64,000 bases of DNA from Oscillospiraceae bacterium. Its GTDB lineage: Bacteria > Bacillota > Clostridia > Oscillospirales > Oscillospiraceae. The notes under the pieces are model-generated. The model did no database searches, had not been told where the DNA came from, and saw only the letters and a program-made list of their open reading frames with translations. Positions within the stretch are counted from its first letter, which is position 1. Every line of letters starts with the position of its first letter. Location: contig SVMC01000005.1 in the NCBI GenBank assembly GCA_015067585.1, positions 1-64,000 of the forward strand. Direction: 5' to 3'. Positions 52,234 to 60,766 of the stretch are shown here, one piece after another. Position numbers and translations under genes: made by a program.

Positions 52234-52291
52234 TCAACATCTGAGCCACAGAAAATTTGCGACCATTCCATGGACAGCCGGGGACGGCTGT
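51989..52291. repeat. Ordered REP-like hairpin array, copy 2
   Basis: A at 51989-52010 and 52272-52291, B at 52061-52079 and 52130-52148, C at 52196-52217, in the same order as copy 1. No gene is supported in 51776-52519. Other features there are AAGCGCTT (52320-52327) and the symporter promoter. Confidence 0.85.
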
Positions 52292-52397
52292 TTCTGTATC
52301 AGGACAAATGTACCAATTGAAGCGCTTTTAAAATGTGCATCATTGACAAATGTTTGCCGGAAACCAACTTATTATTCAACAGGGTGAATAAAAATAC

Positions 52398-52453
52398 TTT
52401 ACATTTGATTGAAGTGTTGTTATAATGTGCATGGTGGCGAAATTTGTCACCAT
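52398..52453 (+). promoter_or_regulatory. Promoter and leader hairpin of the symporter gene
   Basis: TTTACA (52398-52403), 17 bp, TATAAT (52421-52426). The leader has ATGGTGGCGAAATTTGTCACCAT, a 6-bp stem at 52431-52453. A perfect AAGCGCTT at 52320-52327, about 70 bp upstream, could be part of a LacI/CcpA-type site, but the flanks do not match well. Confidence 0.65.
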
Positions 52454-52519
52454 GGATGAGGTTTCCCGACCCAGCGTCCGGACGGCCGCGTTCATAAACA
52501 TATTATAGGAGGAGAAAAC

Positions 52520-53950
52520 ATGCAAACTTTACCCCTGATTATTGTTGTTGTGTACATGGTCGCCATGCTGATCGTTGGTTTGATCGTTGGCAAGAAGCAG
52601 ATCAACGACAGTAAGGACTACATGATCGCAGGCCGCAGAATGGGCCTGTTCATGGTCGCATTTTCCCTGTCCGCCAATAACGTTGGCGGCGGTTCCACCA
52701 CCGGTCTGGCCCAGAAGGCCTTCGGCGAGTGGGGCATGAGTGCCTGCTGGTATGTTCTGGCAGCCGCAATCGCAATGATCCCCCTGGCTTATTTCGCACC
52801 CAAGATCCGCAAGACCATGGCTGTCACCATCCCCGAGGTTGTCGGCCGCCGCTTCGGCAAGCTGTCCTGCAACTTCACTGCCATTCTGAACGCCGTGTCT
52901 CTGTTCTGCCTGACCGCTTCTCAGATCGCAGCTTCCGGCGTGGTCATCGCCACCCTGACCGGTATGCAGCAGAATGTTGCTCTGCTCATTGCCGGCCTCG
53001 TCGTGATCCTGTACACCACCTTCGGCGGCATGATCGCTGACCAGATCTCCGATATGGTTCAGTTCGTCATCATTCTGGTTGGCCTGGCAATCGCCACTCC
53101 CTTTGTTATCAACGGTGTCGGCGGCTGGAATGCCATTGCCGAGGCACTTCCCCCCGTGCAGCTGAGCTTCACCAAGATCGGCTGGGTCACCATCATCGGC
53201 TACATCTTCAATTATTTCTGCACCTTCCTGTCCGGTCCTGAAATGGTCTCCCGTTTCTCCACCGCCAAGGACGAGAAGACCGCCCAGCGTGCTTCCCTGC
53301 TGTCCGGCGTTCTGATGGCTGCCATGTCCCTGTTCCCCACCCTTCTGGGTCTGGCCGCTCTGTCCGTGCAGGATATGCTGCCCGGTCTGGCTGAGAACGG
53401 CTCCAACGCCATGATGGCAGTTACCTCTGCCTACTCTCCCCAGTTCATTGTCGGTATGGTTTCCGCTGCTATCATCTGCGCAACCATGTCCTCTGCTGAC
53501 TCCAACCTGCTGTGCATGTCCACCATCGTCATGAACGACCTGTTCTTTGCCAACGGACTGTTCAAGGGCATGAGCGAGAAGAAGATCATCCTCGTTACCC
53601 GTATCCTAAACATCGTTTTCGCCATCATCGCTATGCTGATCTCTCTGTTCGGCATCGATATCGTTTCTATGAATACCTTCGCCTTCGGCATCCGCTGTGC
53701 AGGTCCGTTTGCTGCTTACGGTCTGGGCATGATGATCGAGAAGGTCACCAAGAATGCCGGTATCTGGTCCATCATCACCGGTACCATCGGCTTCATTGTA
53801 TGGCAGATCCTTTCCAAGGGCGGCTTCCTGTATGGCATCCTGCCCGTCGTCTTCGGCTGCGCCGTTGGCGTCGTCACCTTCTTCGTGATCAATGCCATCG
53901 AACTGAAGATGGGCGTTGCCCCCGCTCCCTCTGCCTACCTTGAGAAGTAA
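52520..53950 (+). CDS. Sodium:solute symporter (SSS family)
   Basis: 476 aa with about 13 membrane helices. The N-terminus KDYMIAGRRMGLFMVAFSLSANNVGGGSTTG is characteristic of the SSS superfamily, and sodium-site residues are likely in helix 1 and helix 8 (MVSAAIICATMSSADSNLL). Substrate (sugar, amino acid, nucleoside or carboxylate) is not deducible. It has AGGAGG, its own promoter and a strong terminator. The glucokinase neighbourhood hints at sugar uptake, weakly. Confidence 0.92.
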   Translation: MQTLPLIIVVVYMVAMLIVGLIVGKKQINDSKDYMIAGRRMGLFMVAFSLSANNVGGGSTTGLAQKAFGEWGMSACWYVLAAAIAMIPLAYFAPKIRKTMAVTIPEVVGRRFGKLSCNFTAILNAVSLFCLTASQIAASGVVIATLTGMQQNVALLIAGLVVILYTTFGGMIADQISDMVQFVIILVGLAIATPFVINGVGGWNAIAEALPPVQLSFTKIGWVTIIGYIFNYFCTFLSGPEMVSRFSTAKDEKTAQRASLLSGVLMAAMSLFPTLLGLAALSVQDMLPGLAENGSNAMMAVTSAYSPQFIVGMVSAAIICATMSSADSNLLCMSTIVMNDLFFANGLFKGMSEKKIILVTRILNIVFAIIAMLISLFGIDIVSMNTFAFGIRCAGPFAAYGLGMMIEKVTKNAGIWSIITGTIGFIVWQILSKGGFLYGILPVVFGCAVGVVTFFVINAIELKMGVAPAPSAYLEK

Positions 53951-53994
53951 TATCAAAGCTTAGGCAGCCAAGTAAACAAATCCCACAAAAGAAC

Positions 53995-54027
53995 CACCCT
54001 CCGACTTCCTCGGAGGGTGATTTTTTT
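53995..54027 (+). terminator. Terminator of the symporter gene
   Basis: CACCCTCCGA / TCGGAGGGTG 10-bp stem then ATTTTTTT. Confidence 0.92.
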
Positions 54028-54096
54028 GTAGGAAAGGACGAAAGTGTTTTGATCTGCCCATTTTTCTTTCCATTATGTTATAATTAAAAATATAGA

Positions 54097-54117
54097 GACA
54101 GCCGTCCCCGGCTGCCC
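54097..54117 (-). repeat. Single REP-like A hairpin (inverted orientation)
   Basis: GACAGCC-GTCCCC-GGCTGCC, the A-type palindrome of the 50.9-52.3 kb arrays in the opposite orientation, 34 bp before a start codon. Confidence 0.7.
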
Positions 54118-54151
54118 GCAGAGCATCCACTTGATAAAGGAGATGATCCCT

Positions 54152-54538
54152 ATGAACAACAAAAAATGGCTCGTTCTCGTTGTACCGATCGTTATGCTTG
54201 CGGCCTTATGGTTTACGGGCATCATTCCGAAGCAGATCGCAAGGATCGCGGGAACAAGCTATGTTGAAAAGCATTTCCCCGAAATGCAGCTGGAGTGCGT
54301 TGGCGTAGAGTACGCGGAGGCCTTCGGGGATTATTTGATTTCTTTCAAAGATAAGAATGGGAATGCCTACAGCTGCGTCATCGGCCCGGAACTTTTCCCG
54401 GTCTCTCTGGGGCAAGGGCTGTTTGCCATAGAATGTGATTATGCGGAATACAAGCTGATTTACGGCGCTGTTCCTGACGCGGAACGCAGCGAGCAGGCAA
54501 TCAACGGCAGAGGCGGACCACTTATCCTCGCGGAATAA
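54152..54538 (+). CDS. Hypothetical membrane-anchored protein
   Basis: 128 aa. One N-terminal helix (about 5-25, WLVLVVPIVMLAALWFTG) anchors a soluble alpha/beta domain of unknown family. AAAGGAG lies 9 nt before ATG 54152; the longer track start is a TTG inside the leader. A single-gene or two-gene unit with the following membrane protein, 27 bp away. Confidence 0.75.
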   Translation: MNNKKWLVLVVPIVMLAALWFTGIIPKQIARIAGTSYVEKHFPEMQLECVGVEYAEAFGDYLISFKDKNGNAYSCVIGPELFPVSLGQGLFAIECDYAEYKLIYGAVPDAERSEQAINGRGGPLILAE

Positions 54539-54565
54539 AGAACGATCGATCAGGAGGGCGGACAT

Positions 54566-54844
54566 ATGAAATTTGTGTTTGACATAAACCCGGCCGCAGC
54601 AACATCTTCGACCATTCTTGCAATCATTATTGCAATTATTATGTTCATTGTTGTGCCTGTTGTGCTGGCGGTCACTGAATACCGATTGACAAAAAAGAAC
54701 AAAAACTTCGGTCTCTACCTTTTGGCCGGGATATTTGCCGGCGCAGTCCTGTTTGGGCTGTATGCACTGTTTCTTGGCCTTGTATTGCTGATCGTGTATT
54801 TTTCAGCATTGCGCCACGGGCAAATAAAGGACAAGCCCATGTAG
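54566..54844 (+). CDS. Small membrane protein
   Basis: 92 aa with three hydrophobic stretches (about 17-38, 50-66, 65-83) and a basic cytoplasmic tail. No family recognised. AGGAGGG lies before the ATG. Confidence 0.7.
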   Translation: MKFVFDINPAAATSSTILAIIIAIIMFIVVPVVLAVTEYRLTKKNKNFGLYLLAGIFAGAVLFGLYALFLGLVLLIVYFSALRHGQIKDKPM

Positions 54845-54943
54845 CATCAGATTTCCTGGCTGATTTTGTATAAAGTCGTAGTTCCAAATATAGGAGCATC
54901 ATCCCCCGTCCCGGCCGGCTTGGTTCATTTTGTCTCATAGATT

Positions 54944-55324
54944 CTAAAGAAGATTGCGCCAGATGGGGCGTTCCATTTCGGTCAGGTGTTCCACCATAGC
55001 AAGGAGCTTGGCGCAGCTGGATAGAAATTCTTCCCGCTTGCCGGTTTCGGCATAAACCATCAGGTCAGAAAACTCCCGGTGGATGTCATCCGTTTCCTCG
55101 TGGCTCATGACTATATCGATGAAGCCCTCGTTTTCCTCCCATGCGCGCTGCGCTTCGGCGCTGCGGCGAAGTGCAGAAGCGCGGTCCTCCCTTTCAGCTG
55201 CAGCCTGTGCCTGTTCTAAAAAAAGGAGTGTCTGCTGGGTTTTTGCCTGCAGGAGATAGAAGGATCCAATGCAAACCGCAAACAATAATATCATGATACC
55301 AAGCGCAAACCAAAGGTGCTTCAT
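54944..55324 (-). CDS. DUF4363 protein
   Basis: 126 aa: one N-terminal membrane helix, then a helical domain (TQQTLLFLEQAQAAAEREDRASALRRSAEAQRAWEE). Proteins of this family are usually encoded next to DUF421 membrane proteins in spore formers, as here. The start ATG 55324 is 15 nt inside the track ORF and follows GGGGAG. Its role is unknown. Confidence 0.85.
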   Translation of the reverse strand: MKHLWFALGIMILLFAVCIGSFYLLQAKTQQTLLFLEQAQAAAEREDRASALRRSAEAQRAWEENEGFIDIVMSHEETDDIHREFSDLMVYAETGKREEFLSSCAKLLAMVEHLTEMERPIWRNLL

Positions 55325-55355
55325 TCCACCACTCCCCATAATTTAAAGTGTTATG

Positions 55356-56030
55356 TCAACCGTCATCCCGTTTGCAAAAATATATACTGTCCGCCTTGTC
55401 CACCGTCAGGAGAAGCACCTCTTTTTGCCGGCACTTGTGCCGGTGCAGTAATTGCTCCAGCCATACCCGGTCTTTTCCGGATTTTTGAAGATTATCTGTC
55501 AGAAGCCGTCCATCGCTGATGATGGTGTAGGGAAGATCGTCGTCCTTTGCCGAAATGCCCGCCTCCATCGCCTTGGGCGGCTGATACTTTGCGTAGGGAA
55601 AGGCGGAGATCTGTCCGTTTGTTTCTAAAATGGCATATTTCACCGTAGAAAGATCCATGATGCCCTGCTCCCGAAGCTGCCCTGTCAGCTCATCCAGATG
55701 GATGCGGGTTCGGCGCAGATTGTTCTGGATCAGCGTTCCGTTTTCAATCAGGATCACCGGCTTGCCGCAAAGCAGCCGACGCACGGCAATGCTCTTCATA
55801 CTCGCCACCGCTAAGATCAGCTCCAGCGCTAAAATGGCCAAAATGGGTACAAGGCCGGAAAACAGCGGAATGGCATTGTCCTGCATGGGAATGGAGGCAA
55901 GGTCGGCAATGATCATCGCCACCACAAATTCCGAAGGCTCCATCTCCCCAAGCTCCCGTTTCCCCATCAGGCGGATGACCACGATGAGGATCAGATACAG
56001 TATGATGGTACGGATCAGCGAAATCAGCAT
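55356..56030 (-). CDS. DUF421 (YetF/YcaP-type) membrane protein
   Basis: 224 aa. Three N-terminal membrane helices (LIRTIILYLILIVVIRLMGKRELGEMEPSEFVVAMIIADLAS is the family signature), then the cytoplasmic DUF421 domain with ILIENGTLIQNNLRRTRIHLDEL. Related proteins localise to the inner spore membrane in Bacillus. ATG 56030 lies after GGGAGGTG. Co-transcribed with DUF4363. Confidence 0.92.
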   Translation of the reverse strand: MLISLIRTIILYLILIVVIRLMGKRELGEMEPSEFVVAMIIADLASIPMQDNAIPLFSGLVPILAILALELILAVASMKSIAVRRLLCGKPVILIENGTLIQNNLRRTRIHLDELTGQLREQGIMDLSTVKYAILETNGQISAFPYAKYQPPKAMEAGISAKDDDLPYTIISDGRLLTDNLQKSGKDRVWLEQLLHRHKCRQKEVLLLTVDKADSIYFCKRDDG

Positions 56031-56094
56031 TTTCCCACCTCCCAAAGCAGTATTTGCCCGTTCTGTCCGGATTATGCTTTGCGGGAAATTTCAG

Positions 56095-56123
56095 TTTACC
56101 TCGGGACAATTCTGCGCTATAAT
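56095..56123 (+). promoter_or_regulatory. Promoter of the DUF5662 gene
   Basis: TTTACC, 17 bp, TATAAT. Confidence 0.75.
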
Positions 56124-56154
56124 GAAAGAAATCCATGGAAAGGAAGGCTGCGGC

Positions 56155-56718
56155 ATGAAGGCTTGGGGACATTTTAAGACCGTCAATCACCACCGTTTTC
56201 TTGTAATGAAGCACTGCTTTCAGGTGGGGCTTTATTGGCAGGGCCTGACCCATGACCTGTCCAAGTATTCTCCCACAGAATTTGTAGTGGGCATCCGCTA
56301 TTACACCGGTACCCGCAGCCCCAATGCGGTGGAGCGGAGCATCAAGGGCTACTCTGAGGCATGGATGCACCACAAGGGCCGCAACCGCCACCACTATGAA
56401 TACTGGACCGACCTTGATCTGAAAACCGGGCAGTACCGGGCCTACCCCATGCCCCGACGCTACCTTGTGGAAATGGTGATGGACCGCATCGCCGCCTGCA
56501 AGACCTACCACGGGAAGGACTATACCGATGCCGATGCCCTGAACTATTACCTCAGGGCAAGGGAAACCCCGCTTCTTCACCCCGAAACCTCCCTGCAGCT
56601 TCGCCATATCCTGAAGATGCTTGCGGATTACGGCGAAAAGACAACCTTCCGCTTCCTTCGGGATGTGGTGCTGGCGGGCAAGCCTTTTCCCTTTGAGGAT
56701 ACCTCTGCTAAATTTTAA
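56155..56718 (+). CDS. DUF5662 family protein
   Basis: 187 aa, soluble, rich in His and Arg. The pattern THDLSKYSPTEFVVGIRYYTG and EAWMHHKGRNRHHYEYW suggests an HD-like metal site. Databases often label the family catalase without evidence. A hydrolase role is only a guess. ATG 56155 follows AAAGGAAGG; the 362-aa track ORF is a readthrough of other sequence. Confidence 0.8.
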   Translation: MKAWGHFKTVNHHRFLVMKHCFQVGLYWQGLTHDLSKYSPTEFVVGIRYYTGTRSPNAVERSIKGYSEAWMHHKGRNRHHYEYWTDLDLKTGQYRAYPMPRRYLVEMVMDRIAACKTYHGKDYTDADALNYYLRARETPLLHPETSLQLRHILKMLADYGEKTTFRFLRDVVLAGKPFPFEDTSAKF

Positions 56719-56736
56719 GATAATTTACAATTATTC

Positions 56737-56765
56737 TTGCATATTCAGAGGTTCTGTGGTATATT
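56737..56765 (+). promoter_or_regulatory. Promoter of the permease gene
   Basis: TTGCAT, 17 bp, TATATT. Confidence 0.65.
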
Positions 56766-56803
56766 TATCAGGATTTCCCACCACTGATGAAAGGGGATTT
56801 CCT

Positions 56804-57685
56804 ATGGAAATGATCCTCCATGCCCTGCTTCATGCCCTGAAGGATGGCCTTCTCAGCATTCCGGTGCTGTTCATCGCCTATGTGCTGATGGAGCTGCTGG
56901 AACGAAGCGAGCGGCTGAATGAAACAAAAATTCTGAATTCCACCCGGAAGACCGGCCCCTTGCTGGGCGGTATTTTAGGCATCGTGCCCCAGTGCGGCAT
57001 CTCCGGCGCTGCCGCCAGCCTGTTCTCCACCGGTTCCATCACCGTTGGCACCATGCTGGCCGTATTCTTCGCCACCTCCGATGAGATGCTCCCCATCCTG
57101 CTGACCTCTCTGACCGACAGCTCTTCCACGGTGACCCTGCCCAAGATCGTGCTGATCGTTCTGTCCAAGGCTGCCTGTGCCATCGTGCTGGGTTATCTGG
57201 CAGACCTGATCCTGCGCCGTGCGGTCAAGGCTGACCGGGATATTCACAGCTTCTGCGAGCGGGAACACTGCTCCTGTGAGGAGGAAGAGGGCAATGTATT
57301 CCTCTCCGCCCTGAAGCACACCCTGAAGATCGCAGGTATGCTGATCGGCGTAGGCTTTGCGCTGAGCTTGTTCTTTGAACTGGTGGGTACGGAGGCCATC
57401 TCCCGCCTGTTCATTCAGCTTCCTGTGGTGGGTGAGTTGGTGATCGGTGCCTTCGGTCTGATCCCCAACTGTGCGGTGTCTGTGATCCTGACGGAGTTTT
57501 ATCTGGAAGGCGTTCTGTCCATCGGCTGCCTGTTCTCGGGCCTTCTGGCCAATGCGGGCATCGGCCTTTTGGTGCTGCTGCGGAACAACAAAAAGCCGAA
57601 AGAAAATCTGGCCATCATTGCGGTGCTCTATTCCCTCTCTGTGGTGACCGGTATTCTTATCACCTTCGGCCAAATGCTTCTGTAA
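56804..57685 (+). CDS. ArsP_2-like putative heavy-metal permease
   Basis: 293 aa with about ten membrane helices in two halves, each with a Cys in a P-x-C motif: GIVPQCGISGAAASLFSTG and GLIPNCAVSVILTEFYLEG. The cytosolic loop (about 145-165) contains HSFCEREHCSCEEEEG, a Cys/His/Glu patch likely to bind metal. It matches the PF11449 ArsP_2 family of putative heavy-metal exporters by layout. The transported ion is unknown. AAAGGGG lies before the ATG. Confidence 0.85.
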   Translation: MEMILHALLHALKDGLLSIPVLFIAYVLMELLERSERLNETKILNSTRKTGPLLGGILGIVPQCGISGAAASLFSTGSITVGTMLAVFFATSDEMLPILLTSLTDSSSTVTLPKIVLIVLSKAACAIVLGYLADLILRRAVKADRDIHSFCEREHCSCEEEEGNVFLSALKHTLKIAGMLIGVGFALSLFFELVGTEAISRLFIQLPVVGELVIGAFGLIPNCAVSVILTEFYLEGVLSIGCLFSGLLANAGIGLLVLLRNNKKPKENLAIIAVLYSLSVVTGILITFGQMLL

Positions 57686-57691
57686 ATTATC

Positions 57692-57728
57692 ATGCCCTGA
57701 TCGCTACAAACGATCAGGGCATTGTTTT
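57692..57728 (+). terminator. Terminator of the permease gene
   Basis: ATGCCCTGATCG / CGATCAGGGCAT 12-bp stem then TGTTTTATT; also placed to end the convergent dprA. Confidence 0.85.
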
Positions 57729-58626
57729 ATTCAAATAAGGAACACTGTGCAGATTGAAGCGCTGACAGGGAGCGCAGGTCCTCCTCTCTCAGCAGGTTTG
57801 CGCCCCGGTCACACAGGGCATGCATGGCCTCTGAGCCATCATCACACACATAGACCTCCGACCAGCCACGGCGGAGATTCTCCGTGGTGCCGCTCCATGT
57901 GCCGCCTTGGTTTGCGGCACACTGGGCAACGAAGGTCTTTTCCCCCAGCGCATGGATAAGGTGATTGCGGTGCAGTGCACGGGCGGGAGAGAAGGGAAGA
58001 TCATATCCTGACTCCGAGAGTATCAGCTGATGGCTTTCGTCCCGGGGCACATGGCGGGATAGCTCATCTGCCACAAAAGCAATGATGCTGCCTCCGGCCT
58101 GCAGGCAGGCCGTTTGTCCTTCCCGGTCCGCACCCGCTGCGTTGCCGGACACCAGCACAAAGCCTTCTCTTGCCGCAAGGCTGCCCACCCTGCGGGCAAA
58201 GCGCTTGCCCGCCTCTTTTAGTGCCCTTGACCCCACCAAGCTGATGGCAGGACGGTTCAAAAGCTCTAAATTCCCGGCGGCGAACAGCAGCGGCGGTGCA
58301 TTGGTTCCAAGCAGGTGGTGGAGCCGTTCCGGGTATTCCGGCGAAAGTCGGGTCAGCAGGGTGATGTTTCTGGCTCTTGCGCCATCAAGGTAATGCTCTA
58401 ATCTGAGCTCCCGGTCAAGCAGGGCGCAGATGCGCCATGCCTCTTCCTCAGTATAGCCCATGGCGGCCAGATCTGTCTCCCGAAGGATCGCACTTGGCTG
58501 CGCAGGCATTCCCATGGCCCTGACCCGCTGCCCAAGGGTGCGAAGCTGCGCTGTGGTGAGAGGGCGCAGGTCATCACCCGGAATCACGCAGCACAGCAGG
58601 GCAATGCCCCACTCCCGGGCGTTCAT
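57727..58626 (-). CDS. dprA: DNA-processing protein DprA (divergent)
   Basis: 299 aa. It has the DprA/Smf Rossmann core: LSPEYPERLHHLLGTNAPPLLFAAGN, SLVGSR (GSR motif) and VLVSGNAAGADREG in place of the usual SGMARGID. A PFSPARALHRNHLIHALGEKTFVA stretch follows, equivalent to the NRLIA region. DprA loads RecA on single-stranded DNA in transformation. The C-terminal winged domain is missing or very short. The changed SGxAxGxD motif makes function less certain. It overlaps the DEAD helicase gene. Confidence 0.85.
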   Translation of the reverse strand: MNAREWGIALLCCVIPGDDLRPLTTAQLRTLGQRVRAMGMPAQPSAILRETDLAAMGYTEEEAWRICALLDRELRLEHYLDGARARNITLLTRLSPEYPERLHHLLGTNAPPLLFAAGNLELLNRPAISLVGSRALKEAGKRFARRVGSLAAREGFVLVSGNAAGADREGQTACLQAGGSIIAFVADELSRHVPRDESHQLILSESGYDLPFSPARALHRNHLIHALGEKTFVAQCAANQGGTWSGTTENLRRGWSEVYVCDDGSEAMHALCDRGANLLREEDLRSLSALQSAQCSLFE

Positions 58627-59816
58627 CTGTAACGGCGGCGCGGTGTCTGAGGCGCTTTGCGGACTTCCGCCTGCACCAGAGTATCATCCGGGCCGAAGGC
58701 AATGGGCTGCACGGTGAAATGGGAATATTTTGCGATCTCATCCAGCTTGGCCTGCTCCGGGAAGGAGCCGATGACGGAAATGGCGATGCCCTTGCGGCGG
58801 GCACGCCCGGTGCGGCCAATGCGGTGGATGTAATACTCGTTTTCCGCGGGAATGTCGTAGTTGATGACCAGTTCCACATCGTCCACATCGATGCCCCGGG
58901 AGGCCACATCCGTGGCGATGAGCACAGGAATTTCGCCCTTGCGGAAGGCGTTCATGTTCTTTTCGCGGGTCTGCTGGCGGATATCGCCGTGGATGCATTC
59001 CACACGGATGCCGCTGCGGCGCAGATCATCGCAAAGCCGCTGGCACATATGCTTGGTATTGCAGAATACCAGGGCCTTTTCATAACCCAGCATGGTCAAA
59101 AGCTTCCGGGCGGCCATCTCCTTTTCCAGCGCGGGCACTGCGATGGAATACTGGTCGATGTCCGGCTTGTTCTCCTCGTCGGCGGGCACGGTAATCTCCA
59201 CCTCGTCCCGCTGGTACATCCAGGAGACAGTCATGACCTCCTGGGAAATGGTGGCGGAGAACAGACCCAACTGGCGGCGGTTTTTGATCATGTTCAGGAT
59301 CTTCGTCACATCGTTGAAGAAGCCCATGTCCAGCATTCGGTCGGCTTCGTCCAGAATGACGGTGTGGATCTTATTGAGCTTCAGGTTTCCACGGTTATAG
59401 TGATCCATCAGGCGGCCGGGCGTGGCCACCACGATCTGAGGGTGTTTCTTTAACTGGCGGATCTGCCCGTCCATTTTCGCACCGCCGTACACCACGGCAA
59501 CACGGATGCCCTCCCAGCAGGAAAGCAGTCCCCGCAGCTCGTCACCGATCTGGATGGCAAGCTCACGTGTAGGAGCGAGGATCAGCCCCTGCAGGTCTTC
59601 GCTTTTTGCGTCCACATGGACCAGCATGGGAATGCCAAAGGCGAAGGTCTTGCCTGTGCCGGTGGGTGCCTTGGCGATCACATCCCGCCACGCCAGCAGC
59701 GGGGGGATGGCTTCCGCCTGTATCCGGGTGGGATAACCGTAACCTTTCTTTTCCAGCGCCTTCAGGATCGGCTCCGGCAGGCCAAGTGCCTGAAATGTGA
59801 GATTCGTATCTTGCAT
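58623..59816 (-). CDS. DEAD-box RNA helicase
   Basis: 397 aa. Q-motif phenylalanine region FQALGLPEPILKALEKKGY, Walker A APTGTGKT, PTRELAIQ, DEADRMLDMGFF, SAT, then domain 2 with VLIATDVASRGIDV and HRIGRTGR. A compact core helicase with no long C-terminal extension; likely in ribosome assembly or RNA turnover. AAAGGAAA precedes the ATG. It is divergent from thyA. Confidence 0.95.
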   Translation of the reverse strand: MQDTNLTFQALGLPEPILKALEKKGYGYPTRIQAEAIPPLLAWRDVIAKAPTGTGKTFAFGIPMLVHVDAKSEDLQGLILAPTRELAIQIGDELRGLLSCWEGIRVAVVYGGAKMDGQIRQLKKHPQIVVATPGRLMDHYNRGNLKLNKIHTVILDEADRMLDMGFFNDVTKILNMIKNRRQLGLFSATISQEVMTVSWMYQRDEVEITVPADEENKPDIDQYSIAVPALEKEMAARKLLTMLGYEKALVFCNTKHMCQRLCDDLRRSGIRVECIHGDIRQQTREKNMNAFRKGEIPVLIATDVASRGIDVDDVELVINYDIPAENEYYIHRIGRTGRARRKGIAISVIGSFPEQAKLDEIAKYSHFTVQPIAFGPDDTLVQAEVRKAPQTPRRRYR

Positions 59817-59855
59817 TGCAGTTTCCTTTTCTTTCTGACCAAATTTTTCAATTTT

Positions 59856-59905
59856 ATTATAGCAGTTTTTTTGCTATTTTCAACCGGTGAAAAATATGGT
59901 ATGAT
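59856..59905. promoter_or_regulatory. Divergent promoters of the DEAD helicase and thyA
   Basis: Minus strand TTGAAA (59878-59883), 16 bp, TATAAT (59856-59861). Plus strand TTTTCA (59877-59882), 17 bp, TATGAT (59900-59905). The -35 boxes overlap, so the two may compete. Confidence 0.6.
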
Positions 59906-59935
59906 AATATAAATACTATGTGAAGGAGAATCGCC

Positions 59936-60766
59936 ATGAGCAAAGCTGACCTGATCTATCGGGAAAACTGCCGCGCCATTTTAGAGCACGGTGTGTGGGA
60001 TACCGACCGGGAAGTGCGTCCCCGCTGGGATGACGGAACCCCTGCCCATACCGTGAAGGCCTTCGGCATCGTCAACCGCTATGACCTGCGGGAGGAATTC
60101 CCCATCATGACCCTGCGGCGCACCTTCTACCGCTCCTGCGTGGATGAGCTGCTGTGGATCTGGCAGAAGAAGTCTAACAATGTCCGGGATCTTTCCAGCC
60201 ATATCTGGGACAGCTGGGCAGACGAGAACGGCTCCATCGGCAAGGCCTACGGCTATCAGCTTGGTGTCAAGCATCAATACCGCGAGGGCGCGTTCGATCA
60301 GGTGGACCGGGTGCTGTACGACCTGAAGCATAACCCCGCCAGCCGCCGCATCCTCACGAATCTTTACAATTTCTCCGACCTTCATGAGATGGCCCTGTAC
60401 CCCTGTGCCTACTCCATGACCTTCAATGTCTCCGGCAACACCCTGAACGCCATTTTGAATCAGCGCTCGCAGGATATGCTCACCGCCAACAACTGGAATG
60501 TGGTGCAGTATGCGGTGCTGGTGCATATGCTGGCGCAGGTCTCCGGTCTTGAGGCAGGCGAGCTTGTCCATGTGATCGCCGACTGCCATATTTATGACCG
60601 CCATGTACCTTTAGTGGAAAAAATGCTGGAGAATGAGCCGCTGCCCGCACCGAAGTTCTGCCTTGACCCCAATGTGACGAGCTTCTACGATTTCACCCGG
60701 GACAGTGTGAAGTTTGAAAACTACCAGTATCACAATTTTGACGCGAAAATTCCGGTGGCTGTATGA
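59936..60766 (+). CDS. thyA: Thymidylate synthase (ThyA, divergent)
   Basis: 276 aa; methylates dUMP to dTMP with methylene-THF. The family core is recognisable: LRRTFYRSCVDELLWIWQ, NQRSQDML, NWNVVQYAVLVHMLAQVSGL and HVIADCHIYDRHV. The catalytic Cys lies in LYPCAYSM, where the normal PCH motif has Ala in place of His. It is followed by folA with ATGA overlap. AAGGAG lies upstream. Confidence 0.93.
   Translation: MSKADLIYRENCRAILEHGVWDTDREVRPRWDDGTPAHTVKAFGIVNRYDLREEFPIMTLRRTFYRSCVDELLWIWQKKSNNVRDLSSHIWDSWADENGSIGKAYGYQLGVKHQYREGAFDQVDRVLYDLKHNPASRRILTNLYNFSDLHEMALYPCAYSMTFNVSGNTLNAILNQRSQDMLTANNWNVVQYAVLVHMLAQVSGLEAGELVHVIADCHIYDRHVPLVEKMLENEPLPAPKFCLDPNVTSFYDFTRDSVKFENYQYHNFDAKIPVAV

Noticed and set aside
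51857-52249. 130-aa minus-strand ORF in copy 2 of the repeat
   Set aside because: Same explanation as the copy 1 ORFs: read-through of palindromic repeats.
56719-56803. Possible metal riboswitch before the heavy-metal permease
   Set aside because: The 85-bp leader has a promoter but no recognisable yybP-ykoY or similar conserved core.
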